Source: Himantopus leucocephalus (lineage: Eukaryota > Chordata > Aves > Charadriiformes > Recurvirostridae). Taken from it: a stretch of 64,000 nt of DNA. The notes under the pieces were generated by a model. The model was not told the DNA's origin. It did not search any database and saw nothing but the letters and a program-made list of their open reading frames with translations. The DNA lies in NCBI GenBank assembly GCA_003993805.1, contig RSEF01000002.1:88958916-89022915 (forward strand), in the 5' to 3' direction. Position numbers and translations under genes: made by a program. Of this stretch, positions 22,675 to 35,660 are shown piece by piece. Positions within the stretch are counted from its first letter, which is position 1; each line of letters starts with the position of its first letter.

Positions 22675-25600
22675 TCCACACAGGATGTTTGTATGCAACA
22701 GCTGGGGTGTAGTATTCATGTCCTGATTTATTTTCAACAGCTTTCTGGTTGAGGTAAACCACGAGGTGCTGCAAATGCAGGCATATTTAGTGGCACCAGT
22801 TACAAACTGGTTATTCTGAGGCTAGCACAGCAACCAAAACAGCACAAGACTTTGACCTTGTTTGCATAGGGTTAGTGCAGATTGGATGTGTGTGACTTTA
22901 TATTAGATTAGGTACTTCTGACTCTTTCCTGGTGTTGCATACACCTCTTCCACAGTAAAAGTGACTTACTTCAAATTAGTTTAATACATTTTTGAAGAAA
23001 GGTAAGCTACTTCTGAAAAGGTACTCTTAATCTGCAGTAGGTCTGTCCTACTGGGAACCGGTCAAATATGCAGCCATTCCAAAATAAAGCTGTGTGGAAA
23101 GGAGCTTCTCTTTATTTTGAACAGTGCATTCAAGAGAATGGGTGAGGCGTCTGTGCCACTATGCATGCACCTTCTGAATTAAGCCCCAAGCAACCTGATT
23201 TGTAAAATGTTCATTTTCTCACAACTTAATAGGAAGAGGTGACTTTTCAACCAGCCTTCTCACTGTCTCTTTTGAACCATACTTTAACTGCCCCCAACAG
23301 GGCAGTTGGGAGATTTGTGTTGCATACAACAACAGTTTAGGTGGTGCACAGGAGGTGATGCAGTAATCGCCATCCATGAGGAGGAAGCTATTACTGAAGC
23401 ATTTGTACTCAAGTAATCCCGCACCAGCAAATCTGATTTAAATTAATCTGGATGCCGGCAAGCTTCACTGTGAGAGTTTTTCCCAAACCAGTGTGTGGCA
23501 CATCTGAGAAAGGACTGAAGTATTCTAAAGCACATGAGCTGATGAGGGAGGTGGGTAAACCTTATAACTGCAGAGCCAGCAATGTTTCACACTGTCTTAG
23601 CTCTGCTTGCTCATTTGTGTTTCTGTTTGTGTTGGCTTGGCTTGCTGTGGAACTAATGATGCTTGTATGGTATCACACTGTTGTCTTTGTAAGGGTTATG
23701 GTCAGGACTGAAACTATACACATAAAATATATCTGTTGCACCCCCACCTAGTAAATACAATAATGCCTGAGTCAAGAGGGAGTTGAATAGATGGCTGCGT
23801 CTTGTCCCATTAGGACAGATGTGGTATCGGTTAGCACGGTACAGCTATTCACCACTCAGTGTGTCTGAGCACAGTCTTCTTGGCAAACTGATTTGAGATA
23901 TTGATACCTTGCTTAATTTTTTTTTTTTAAAGGGTTCAGAAAGTAAAAATGTAATTTCTCACATATTAATCTAGTCTTAACTTAAAATATAATCCTCTCT
24001 GCTCAGGTGAGTTATGTCTGGGGATTCCTAATGATCACAGCAAGCAGAGTATCTGCAGTATGTCTATTTTAAAACTTATGGTCTCAGTTCTGAAATTTAT
24101 TTTTATTGCAGCCAGTGGTGTTCTCATCATCACTAACATACCAAATACAACATTAACTGGAAAAAAATACTTTAAGGGCCTTTTCTTCATGTAATTTACA
24201 CTAAAACAGAGCTAGCACCTTTCCACCCCTCAAAAAACCCCTTGTACATTCAGTTCTACTTGGTGGTGTTTTATTTGCACTATAACTTACTTTACCTGAT
24301 TTGTGGATGGATTATTTTACTGGGCATGGCTTCATAGAGAACAGTGCTGCTTTTATGAAGCAAATTGGTAAATGTCACCGAACAGATGTGATTCATAAAC
24401 ATTTTAACAGCCAGTTTCAACCTAGCAATACTTGATAAGATACTAGAAATTATATGGTATAGATATTCAGAATCAAAGAATATGCATGCCCTTTGTAGCT
24501 CGCTGGAGTTCTATTTTTAGAGAGAATCTAAGTCCAGTATAATTAGACTCATACTTCAGAAAACATTATTGTAAGTGCAATGTAACTGTGCTGGCCAAGG
24601 CTTTGAAGTGCATCTGCCTAGATGATCACTTATTAACTGACCCCCCAAAGACAATGACCAAAATTGCTTTTAAACCCAAAAGAGATGACTTTTATTAGAA
24701 TATTGCTTAAGAAGAACACAATTTTTAAATAGAGGGGGGGGAAAGGTGAGTAGAATAGAAACAGATTAGAAATAAGGGGAATTAATAAATGACTCTCCCC
24801 TTGCCTGCTGTGCAGGGGAATCCTTGCTTTCAGGCTTTGCTTTTGTGAGCTTGGTGATGGTGTGGATTACAACATATTTTATGGAGTCTTCATAGTGTTT
24901 ACAAAGATTTGGTTTTGTTTTGTTTTGTTTTTTCTAAATTCAAAGAGCTCTGATGCTTCACAGCTCTTCTTTTGCAGATCCCAGTTGCTTACTGTAATAC
25001 TGTACCCGCTTTCTTTTTTTCTGCAAGATGTCCCTTGGAGCATGGAGACCACTGACCCTGAATAGAGTCCATGGTATCCTAAAAAAATGAGCTACTCCCC
25101 CCCTTTTTCTGCTGGGTTCCCCCGAGACAAGTAACTTTTTAAATTAATTTGTACACAGTCTGAGAGAAAAAAATTAAATAAGTAGTGTCCATCATAGTAA
25201 AATTATTAGAATTTGAGATTTCTTTAATACAGTATGCTGTTATAAATCCCTTGGTTTTATTCTATTAATGTTATAGATCTAACATATTAAAACATAGTAT
25301 CAGTAGGATTAAGTTGTTTCATTTTCAACCGACACACAAATAAATGACTATAATATTTATCGTCTCTGATAAGTACTCTGCACTAGACTTTCAAATCTAA
25401 GTTTTTTGGTCAATTTTGGTGGGCTGAGATTTTTTTAATTTTTTTTTTTTTAAGAGCTTTTGTTTCTGTTCAGTGTTGCACTGACAGACCCTGGTAGCGA
25501 GACAGACAAGTTAACTCATGTTCCTTCTCATATTGATTGCAAAGGAAATAAATTTACCTATGTTCACTATCCAAACATATTATTCCCAAACTTCAAGATG

Positions 25601-27895
25601 GGTTTTGTTCCAACAGAAATTAATTCTGTTATATTTTCTAAGTGCGTGTGATTCCTTATTGCACTGAAATCAGCATGTTTGGTTTAGGATAGTGCTTCTC
25701 AGCCCATGCAAGTCTAGTGGTTTTGAGCTACCTTTGTCATGGAAAGGGTCATTATTTCACTGAAACCGATGCCCGTCATGAAAATTGAGAAGCCTTTCCA
25801 CCATGGTCTTCTCCTTTTGCATATTTGCTTCTAGATTATTTTGGTATCGCCTTTACTGCTTTTGTTACTGTTTTAACGTTTTCAGTGTTTCAATCAATTG
25901 ACTTTTATCTGGGATGCGTGTGCTGCCAGCATTCTTATTTAACATGCAATGTTACTTGCACACATCTTACAGAAACGCTTTTGTAGACAGTGTCATTCCA
26001 GGTACAGCTACTTCTACTTTAGGTTTTTATGTACTTTTTTTCTGAACAGCACATTTGTAACAAAAATCTGGTAGACTATTAGGAGAGACAAAGAACATGA
26101 TAGTAAGAATTCTAAATGAAGTTTCTTCTAAGCAAATGCTGTTAAAATCTATGATAAAACAATTAATCATACTACTTAACAATTAAGTTATGCTTTTAGA
26201 ATAATATAAAGTTCAGTCCTACATCTCAAGATGAGTTCTCGAAGATCATCCTCAAAAACATTTGGTGAGGATGATCAAACATTATATGTAAATTGCCTAA
26301 TATCTCTCAGAGTAAAAATAGGAGATAACTGTGGCCAGCTGGTGTGAAAAAAAACAACAAAACAACAACATAAAACAAAACAAAAACCCAAAACAAACAA
26401 GTTTAAATTAACAGCCTTAAAAAAAATAAATAAAAAAAAATAACAGTCTAAAAGCAGACCCTCAAGTCCTCTGTAGGTCTTCATAATCTCTTTCTTAAAA
26501 TGTGCTTCTTTTCATATGACCTGGGAGAGGATACTGTGTACTGAGACATATGTATATAACCTAACAAGAAATGGAAAAACACATGAGAGAGACAGCGTTT
26601 GCCTTTCATTGTCTTCATATTCGGGTCAGCTTAAAGTCATACTGAGCTGAGTCACAGCACTGTGTGTCTTTAGCATTATTTAAGAAAGCTCTATGTTGAA
26701 AACTGAAGTGGACATAGCAAGCAATATTTTTCTTAAAACTACTGCTGCATTTTCAATATCAATGAAATCTTAAGGTTAATAAGTTTGATTTGAAGGTCTA
26801 GCTTAGATTCAGGCAACTGAGCCTATGCTCAGAGGATGTGGATATTGGGGACTTGATGGGTGGTTTTTCGCTTTAGAGTTAGCTTCCTTCCTTTCACTAT
26901 TTTACTCTTCCTTATTGCCATTTGAAATACCACTCCCAAGTTCAAATGAGCCGTTCTTGTGTGGGGCTGAACTCTTACCAGAATATCTCATACGACAACA
27001 AACACCGTGAAACGAATTCAGTCTTTGGCATTCAACCTATGGTTGAAGGTAAGGTAAATTTGTTTCATTTTGTGGGCAATCTGGAATGTTTATTCTACAT
27101 ATAGAGCTGCAGAGATGTGTCATCAATTTGAATTTACTGTTCAAATTGACTCCGTGTATTTTCATTTATCAATGAAAGCATGCCACATTCAGGGATATAA
27201 ATTTACTAGCATTGTTGACTGCACACAGGTATTGTCCTGACATAGCATATTAACAGTTTGTATTTTCTACTTGTGCGACAAATGAAATGTGAGACATCTT
27301 ATGAAATATAAACACACTTTTTTTTAATCACATTTGATCTATGGCAGGCTGACTGTTTCATACTGGTATTATATTTCTGTGTCTAAAAAGTGGTCATCTC
27401 GATAGATCTGTATATCAGGACTTTGAATGACTTTTTTCCACCCTTATATTGAAGGATATATAAAACAACATTGGGTGTACTGCATTTTTCAAACTACAGA
27501 TCTCTTACCGGTTTTGTATTTTTATGAAGGTGTAAGCAACATGCCTCGGGGTGATATGTGACCGTAATCTGACTGGGTTTTGTAATATGTTTGTTTCGTT
27601 GTAACATGATTCTCCCAGTGTCCTGCGGGCTAAAAGTACACACATCACGTGGGATCTGTGGGTAAATACATATTCCAGAATCAAACATTCTCAACTGAAA
27701 ACACCCTGCAACAGGTTCCAACAAAGTAAGGTTGCATGACCTAGCTGATCATGTTTGTCACAGTACAGGGGAAAGAATGAGTTATCTCTTAGAAAGCTAA
27801 GTCATACTATACAGGAATATGTAAAGGCAATATTAACTCTCTGATTTATGTGTACGAGGAATAGACAACTAGCAAAATTTAGAGGGACCTGGTGT
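22675..27895. other. Noncoding, no genes seen
   Basis: About 5.2 kb, AT-rich, between a CR1 copy and the solo LTR. Low-complexity items are a (GTTTT)n tract at 24911-24933, a T run at about 25431-25452, and an A/C-rich tract from 26347. Open frames of up to 99 codons show no recognisable domain. Confidence 0.55.
26347..26442. repeat. A/C-rich low-complexity tract
   Basis: Irregular AAAAC/AACAAC repeats at 26347-26400 are followed after a short interruption by A-rich sequence at 26419-26442. The antisense frame across it is low-complexity, not a gene. Confidence 0.88.
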
Positions 27896-27900
27896 AATGT

Positions 27901-28484
27901 TGTTGTGGTTTAACCCTGGCTGGCAACTAAGCCCCACACAGCTGTTCACTCAGTCCCACCTGGAGAGAATCTGAAGGGTAAAAAAGAAAACTCATGGGTT
28001 GAGATAAAGACAGTTTAATAGGTAAAGCAAAAGCTGTGCATGCAAGCAAAGCAAGTTAAGGAATTCATTCACTACTTACCATCAGCAGGCAGGGGTTTAG
28101 GGCCATCTCCAGGAAAGCAGGGCTCCATCACACATAACAGTTACTTAGGAAGACAAATGCCATCACCCCGAACAACCCCCTCTTCCTTCTTCTTCCCTCA
28201 GCTTTTATTGCTGAGCATAATGTCATATGGTATGGAATATCCCTTTGGTCAGTTGGGGTCAGCTGTCCCGGCTGTGTGTCCTCCCAACTTCTTGTGCACG
28301 CCCAGCCTACTCGCTGGTGGGGTGCTGTGAGGAGCAGAAAAGCCCTTGATGCTGTGTAAGCACTGCTCAGCAGTAACTAAAACATCCCTGTATTACCAAC
28401 ACTGTTTTCAGCACATATCCCAAACATAGCCCCATACTAGCTACTGTGGAGAAATGTAACTCTTTCCCAGATAAAACCAGCACA
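27901..28484 (-). mobile_element. Solo LTR of an endogenous retrovirus, with 5-bp target-site duplication
   Basis: A 584-bp element with TG...CA ends (TGTTGTGGTTTAACCC at the left, AACCAGCACA at the right). It is flanked by perfect 5-bp direct repeats AATGT at 27896-27900 and 28485-28489, showing both true ends. On the minus strand the order is U3, a weak TATA-like AATAAAAG at 28202-28209, then ATTAAA (polyadenylation signal) near 28013-28018, then the short U5, so the retrovirus was transcribed leftward. There is no internal gag-pol-env sequence, so this is the product of LTR-LTR recombination. I recognise the sequence as a common bird LTR type. The 5-bp duplication fits ERVL-like elements, but class is an inference without a database match. 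Old enough to carry a degraded promoter. Confidence 0.93.
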
Positions 28485-28489
28485 AATGT

Positions 28490-31400
28490 CAACCCAGTAT
28501 CAGGAAAGCCACCCTGTTCTCCACTGGTAGTCTCACAGTATTCAACTAAAGGTAGAGCTATGGAGTATTAATATGATCTATGTTAACAGAAATGCAGAAT
28601 ACTTTTTTTTAAAACAAGGAGACCCCGAATGATCAAAAGTGTATTGTTGCATACAAATGGGCTTAAAAAATTACATTTAGTGGCTAACAAAATTATCCTT
28701 GGATTGGCTAGTAGCTTGATAAAGGACAAACACCCATTATTAATAGAAACTTAGACCTTGATATTTATGTATTCTCAAGGCCTTACTTGAACAAGCAAGG
28801 CATTGCTTATGTAGTATTCATGTACTTAACACTGGAAAACTACTTCAAACAAGTTGCCATTGTCCTAAGAAAGAATGGGCAACCAGACATCTGATGGAAA
28901 TGGGATGTAAGTATGACCATTCTCTCAACAGAAAACATCCTAACAGTCTCCTTCTTCTATCATCTTCCCATTTTCCAGAGAAAGAGCATGTACGTATTGA
29001 GCTAAACCTCATTAAAAGCTCAGAGAATAATCTCCTAGAAATCTTGTAAAGTGGGTCATCAGGAAAATGAATAAAGACATTGGCAATGCCCAGAGATTTG
29101 GTAACCAAAGACGCATTTTAGAGCTGTTCTAGTGTATAATCATTCTTTGTTAACCTCTGCCAGATTACTCAAATTAGTCTACCGTTGCCTCTGAATAGGG
29201 ATGTTCTGTCAGGTTTATTCTACAGGCTGGTGATCAGTAAATGGGCATTTAATTCATAGATCTCAATAACATGGCTGGTTTTGTAAAATATTTTATCTCT
29301 GTTTTATAGGTGAGATAATTAAAGCACAAAGGATGTGAGGGATTTATGCGGTAAATCAGCAGCAGATTTAAGAAGGGGAGGACAAAGTTCTCTTGATTCT
29401 CAAAATAATGCCCTGGCTATGGGGCTATGCATTAATTTTTATAGAAACTGCATCCTGTGCAAAATTTATATGAACCGTAAAGAGAAAGGGTTTTATAATA
29501 CTCCACAATTTCCTCCTGACTCCCCTTCAAATTGTCTCACCTTCATTTTGTGGGAATCACAGTCCTGATGAGGTTTTGAAATCCCTTGTTTCTTATTTCA
29601 GTTGTGGAGCAAAACTAATGTGATTTTAATTACAAGACCAGTTTTGCACTTTAGATTCTAAATTCAGAATCTCACCTGCTTCCAGATATTATCCTGGTGG
29701 ATTGCTGCAAATTTACAAAGACAGGTTGTTTGCAGTAAATTTGATTGCTCTTTCACAATAAATCCACTATAGAGTTTACAGCAAACTGCTATAAGGATTT
29801 ACTGAGCTGGTCTTCATATCTCTTTGTGTTTCACTGTTCAAGATGGAATTTTCTTCCATTAGTTTGCCTAAGCCTTTTTTTAAAAAACATTTGTAATATT
29901 CTAGAAAATCCTAATGTAACAAGGGTGTTTGATTACAATCTGTTAAAAGAATACTTAGTTCTGTTTGCTTTAAGCCCAGTGCCTGATATTTTTCATCTGA
30001 TGACCCTTAGCACTTCAATTATCAGCAGTGAATAGTCACTCCCTATTCACCCACTGCATGCTGCTTTTGTTTTACGAATTTCTGTTGTACCCCTTTTATC
30101 TTTCCTTTTCCTCTATGTAGCATCTAATTGTGTTCCCTTATTTTTGACACAGAGGTGTTGTTATCATTCTTTTTTCTTTTTTCTAGTAATATTCTATTTG
30201 TGAAACAGAGAGGAGCAGATAATTCTGGATTTGAGCACATTACCGATACATACTATAGCATAATGATCTCTGTTTTGTTCGCTACTTATTTCCTAATTTT
30301 CTATTGTCTTTCTGGTCATCAGTAAGCATTTTGCCGTTTATTTCCACAGAACTATCTACAGCAACTATAAGACCTCTTTCTTGAGGGTCGTAAGCTCATT
30401 TGTTACTGTGTGCAGTCAGCGTTGCTCATTACATGTATTTATTGTCACTGAATTTCACCTGCTGTTCTATTGCCTGGTTGCTCATCATCATGAGATCCTT
30501 CTGCAACTGCTTGCAAACTCATGAATGTTTAGAGCACGAAGGAATTGTTACATGCAAGTAAACTATTTGCTCTCCTAAATATGAAGATTATACATACAGT
30601 AATGTGTCTCCTTTCAAGTCAGGTTTTCTTTAGCTCCCACTGCTGCTGCACAAGGTATTAATTTTTATTTAGTTCTACTGTAAGTACAGCTCTTTCTGGA
30701 CCTCTGTACTGGTCACCACAGAGAGGTTTGAGACTCTGATGGGAGGAACTTTGACAAGCATAGTTTATATATTGGCCACCAGGCAGGATATTTTGTAGCC
30801 TCTGAGGAGCTATGGGAAGTATTAAATCAATGTGCAAATTGCTGTAATCAAGGCTGTGGACCTCATTGGCTCCCACCTGCCTTAATAACAAGGGGAGCAA
30901 TAACTTGTCAGGCATCAGAATTGAAGGTGAAATGCATCATGATAACAAGGAAAAAAGAAAACAATGACGTGTGAAGTAAATTTCACTAAGTTTGAAGGGT
31001 GATCGTTGCTTTGGGGAAAATCATGATTTGGTAACGCCAAACAAGTGTCATGTCTCACAAGCTCTCTTTACAAAGAGAACTTTACTTTACTTTACTGAGA
31101 GAGCTTGATATTGGCTCTCTATACTAACATCACATTTTAGGAAACAAGAGTAAGAGATGCTTTCAAGTTCATCTGTATTTTATCATGGTTCATGAAGACT
31201 GTGCATGTACTACTTACCAGTGGCTGCTATTTGGGGATCGTATCATGTGCCTAAACATAGGTGTCTTGTGCAACTCTAGATGTCTAGATGGACATGGCTT
31301 CTCTCAGTCTGAGTAGACTCTAGTTGATTGCAAAAAAGTTATTACATTGGACATTGCAATTCACAGGAGCTACTGGGACAATGATTTTTATGATACAACA

Positions 31401-32194
31401 CCCATTTGCTTATATTAATACACTTTTACATTAATTTCTGGAAGGCTCAATAAATTAAGAACCAGCGTATTTTCTTTATAACGTTGTCTATCCACTATCT
31501 GTTTAACTTATTAAATAGAATAGGTGCAGAGTTTCAAAGCCCAGTAGGTGAAGTGCTTCCTTTTACTCCACTAGTGTCAGATCACTGGACAACAGGCAGT
31601 CGCTGCCATAAACAAGCATTTAAGATCTGATCAAAGATGATCATTAGCTAAATCCTACCTTTCCTGGTAAACACAGAATAAAGAATGAGCATACTTAAAG
31701 TTACATATCTACTAGTAACATGCTCAGTATTTTCAAAGTTAAATTTTTAAATATACATTCAAATAACTGGTTTGTGCCAACTTTAACAGCAAAATGAACA
31801 GTACTGTTTTTGCATTTAGTTAACTGCTCTTTGATGGAGAAAATTTCCTTCTTCCACTTGATTAGACTCTAATGTTCACTTGATGTTGAGTAGCTCCTAT
31901 GTGAGTTTAGATCCTTGGTATTCACTGGATCTCTCTATTTTTAAAACAAAAAGCAGAGTTGTAGTTTTCTGGTGCTCTGTTGAGAACAGTTAATGTTTCC
32001 CCAAAACAGTTTTCTGACTAGAAAATTTCAGGTCTGTAGAATTAAATGCGAATTACAAGAAGTTGATTTTTATCTTTTTCTTTTATGAGTTTTGCTAATG
32101 GCAGAAGCCATTAATGTTCAAAATGTTTGCTGGGAGCAAATATGGAAGAGGTTTGTGTTTTTCAGATGCAGTCACCACTTTCCCAAGCATTTTT
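28490..32194. other. Noncoding, no genes seen
   Basis: About 3.7 kb between the solo LTR and a CR1 copy. Contains an (ACTTT)n mini-tract inside an inverted repeat at 31058-31107. Open frames (for example 28845-29108 - and 29745-30035 +) show no known domain. Confidence 0.55.
31058..31107. repeat. Inverted repeat with 10-bp arms around an ACTTT tract
   Basis: CAAGCTCTCT at 31058-31067 pairs with AGAGAGCTTG at 31098-31107. The 30-bp loop holds a nested TCTCTTT/AAAGAGA hairpin and about three ACTTT units. It is seen directly; function, if any, is unknown. Confidence 0.8.
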
Positions 32195-33182
32195 CACAGA
32201 ATCATAGAAGGGATGAGGCTGGAGGGGACCGCTGGAGGGCATCAAGTCCAACTCCCTACTCAAGCAGCACTACCTACAACTGGTTGCCCTCTCTGGGCAA
32301 CCTGTGTCAGTGCTTGGTCACCCTCACAGTGAATAAGTGTTTCCATGTGTTCAGAGGGAACCTCCTGTGTTTCAGTTTGTGCCCATTGCCTCTGGTCCTG
32401 TCACTGGGCACCACTGGAAAAAGTCTGGCTCCATCTTTGCGCTCTCCTTTCAGGTATTTTTATATATATTTGTAAGATCCCCCTGAGCCTTCTCTTCTCC
32501 AGGCTAAACAGTCCCCGCTCTCTCAACCTCTCCTCATAGGAGAGATCCTCTAGTCCCTTCATCACCTTTGTATGTTCATCTTGCCAGTATGTTCACATCT
32601 GTTATACTGAGGATCCCAGAACTGGACACAGTTCTCCACGTGTGGCCTCACCAATACTGAGCAGAGGTGTTGTGGTTTGGGCTGAACCTCCCTCCATCTG
32701 CTGCAAATTGCCTAACACAGCCCAGGATACTATTAACCTTTTTTGCAGCACAGGCACATTGGTGGTTCATGTTCAACTTGGTGTCCACCAGGACCCCCAG
32801 GTCCTTTTCTGCAAAGCTCTTTTCCAGCTAGTTGGCCCCCAGCCTGTACTGGTGCCTGGAGTTGTTCCTCCCCAAGTTCAGGACTTTGTGCTTCCCCTTG
32901 TTGAACTTGATAAGGAACCTGTCAGCTCATTTCTCCAGCCTGTCAAGGTCCCTCTGGATGGCAGCATGATCCTTTGGAGTATCAGCCACTCCTCTCAGTT
33001 TGGTGTCCTCTGCAAACTTGCTGAGAGTACCCATGGCCCATCATCCAGATCATTAACGAAGATGTTGACCAGGATCAGGCCCAGTATTGATACTTGGGGT
33101 ACACCACTAGCTACTGGCCTGCCACTAGACTTTGTACCACTCATCATCACTCTCTGGGCCCAACTGTTCAGCCAGATGTGGT
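32195..33182 (-). mobile_element. CR1 LINE, about 1 kb of RT and 3' end, 5'-truncated
   Basis: Reverse-oriented CR1. The 3' tail CACAGAATCATAGAA starts at about 32195. It is followed by the region encoding the RT thumb and terminal segment and then, moving right, the palm. The catalytic box lies at 33005-33016 and reads FAED on the minus strand in place of FADD, so an active-site aspartate is lost. Several frame disruptions also exist. Similarity ends near 33182, within a segment equivalent to the region upstream of the palm, and is replaced directly by a T/G-rich tract. The opposite strand carries an open frame of 216 codons (32642-33292), which overlaps the element antisense and is not a recognised gene. 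Confidence 0.95.
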
Positions 33183-33189
33183 GGCTTTT

Positions 33190-33260
33190 GCATTTTTATT
33201 GGGGTTTTCTTTTGTTTGGGTTTTGGGTTTTTTTGGTTGGTGGGTTGTTTTTTTTTTTTA
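33190..33260. repeat. T/G-rich low-complexity tract at the CR1 5' boundary
   Basis: About 70 bases of T runs broken by G runs, starting where CR1 similarity stops. It encodes the hydrophobic W/F/L/G tail of the overlapping plus-strand frame. Such tracts may have been the insertion target or a later expansion. Confidence 0.88.
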
Positions 33261-34560
33261 GTACTGCGATTCCTTTATTTTTTAAAAGTTAGTGAATACC
33301 ATGTTTATTTTTAGGCTATCAGAGTTTAGACAGCTCCCCTTGGCAATTTCAAATATGATATGGAATGCTAAACTCAAATCTAGATCACAATTGTAAAACA
33401 ACTTTTTTGTGTGTCGCTCCGGTAAAATACTATCCAACTATATATTCTGTGAATGCTCAGCAGTAAGCTTCAGACATTAGTGCAAAATTTTACATGTTGT
33501 AAAGTCCTACTGACTGCTGGGCTGATAAACATCGAGGCCCACCTTTGCAAAACGCAGCAAGAAAAAAAGTACCTTACCTATCTTTATTATAGTTGCTCCT
33601 TGGGAAAGAGACTAGTGTTTGAAGAGATACTTAAAATAAAATACCCATTAGAATTTCTTTAGAAAGAAGACCCTGTCAGGAGTTCTATTGACTCCTTTTA
33701 TTGATAATTTGGGGAATCTCAGCTGTAGGCTAGGTATTCAAGTAAGCTGTTCAGTCAAGGGTGAGGATTTGGCCTCCAGTTGCAGAATGGCTTAGTTTCA
33801 TCTTTAAAAAAAAAACAAAACAACCACAAAAAACTTCCAATTGCAAGCGTGTAGGATCCTATATCAACACCCCATGTTTACTCCGGTCTTGTGGTTGTTT
33901 CCATAAAAAGACAGCACTGTCATATGTTGGTGTTTTCAACGGAATTGAAGAGCAGCCAGTATTTTCCAGACTTGAGAGTTAATATTAAACAATACTAATT
34001 AGTAGTTTTAATCAACTACAACTTCTTGAAATCTTCCATTTTAAGCTGCAAACAAGTGTTCTGCTGGGCCAAATATTTCAGTGATTATATCCCTCGCTGC
34101 CTTATTAATATTTGGAAGACTATCAGGTGTTTTGTGTCCTGTTGTTTTGGGGTTGGTTAATGACACATACTGTGAAGTCCCAAGGCATTTCCTGGGCATC
34201 AGTTGAATACTCCCACTATCTTGTACTCAGGAATTCCTGATGCTCTGTTGTTATCAGTATCACAGCCTTTTTTTCTGGTGGACACCCCCCACCCCCAAAA
34301 AACGGGGGCTTTTTTCCTTAAAGCAAAATTTCACCTGTGTGTTGCCCTGGTGAACATCTGATTTGTTGTCATGTTGCTTGTGTTCTCTCATTCTTCCAAG
34401 TGTTGAAAAAACAGCTTTGGCACCACTTCAGTAACTGCCTAAACCTTGTGTGCAGGTGGTTCCCTTAGCATCAATGCACTTATTTACTCAGTTAAAACTA
34501 GGTATTTGCTGAGGCCCCTGTTGAGGGTTTTGTTCATTTGTTAGGTTTTCTTTGTAAAAG
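33261..34560. other. Noncoding, no genes seen
   Basis: Unique-looking AT-rich sequence with an A/C-rich tract at 33806-33835 and a short C/A run near 34286-34305. No repeat family recognised. Confidence 0.5.
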
Positions 34561-35660
34561 AAGCAGTTGAAGTCAATCATCATAACAATAGTGCTGTTAA
34601 ATAAGGACCATGGGTTTGGGCTTACAAAACTAAATTATTTTTTTCTCTACTTTTTATGGAAGATGTATTTTGAAATAAATTTTCATTAAAATATAGCTAT
34701 ATTTAGTCAAAATACATAATAATATAACCTTATTATTTTCTATTAAAGAATTTAGAACTTGACAAATGAAACAAGTCTAATTATACAGCTTGTAAAATGG
34801 TAATACATTAAATACAAATAGCTGCAGTAATGCCAAATCAGAAAATGATGGCAAAAGATTTTTCTTGGTGCAATTAACTATTCTGCAAGGCACACATTTT
34901 TAATTTTGGTAATATCATAATTAAGCAATTTAAGTATGCATAAATACTAAGCCAAATTCTGTTTTCAGCTGTATTTGTCTTAGTTTAGGAATAACCTCAT
35001 TTATATCAGTAGCATGCATGTAATCATGTGTTAAAAAAATCCCCAAACACACAACTTGGCTGCATCCCGGCAAACTGGTAATCCTAGAAAAAGTTCTATG
35101 TCTTTTTAATACTGTAAAGACTTATTCAACAGCGATTAACAGGTTAAATATTATACAGCTAAACTTATGTAAATATTACAAAAACAGATTCTTTTAAAAT
35201 TTATAAAAATCACTGATGACAAGGTATTAATCAAATAAGAAATCCCTTAAAGAAATTTATATAGTTTTGTAAACCATAAAAGCTGAACTCAACACACTTA
35301 TCCCCAGAAAGCTGGTATAACATTTATTGTTCCTTATTTTTATTCATTAAGTTTCATTTCATTAGGATAGCAAACTAACAATGAAGTGCTGAGTGGTTAT
35401 AATAGGAGAAGCATGACAGGGTCAGACAAAGTGTGACCTCACCTGAACTAAATAAACACTCAGAAATGAGCTGATGTTCTTTACCAGTGAAACATAACTA
35501 CTAATATGTCATTACAGCATTCATATCATTATATTACATTTAATTTAGAAAAACCCTATGTATAATCATTTGTTCATTAGTATCTAGCTACACAGGGCTA
35601 CAGAGATAAAATACTTAAATAGGCCTATAAACAATAAAGTGAGTTAAGGGGGTCTTACCC
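34561..35660. other. Very AT-rich, repeat-free block
   Basis: About 1.1 kb that is around three-quarters A+T. One 60-base line (34681-34740) has only 9 G or C. It lacks any transposon signature or long open frame and is rich in TAAT/ATTA motifs. It may be a conserved noncoding element or matrix-attachment-like DNA; neither can be shown from a single sequence. Confidence 0.45.

Noticed and set aside
28040..28330. 96-codon plus-strand frame
   Set aside because: It is entirely within the solo LTR and antisense to it; no known product.
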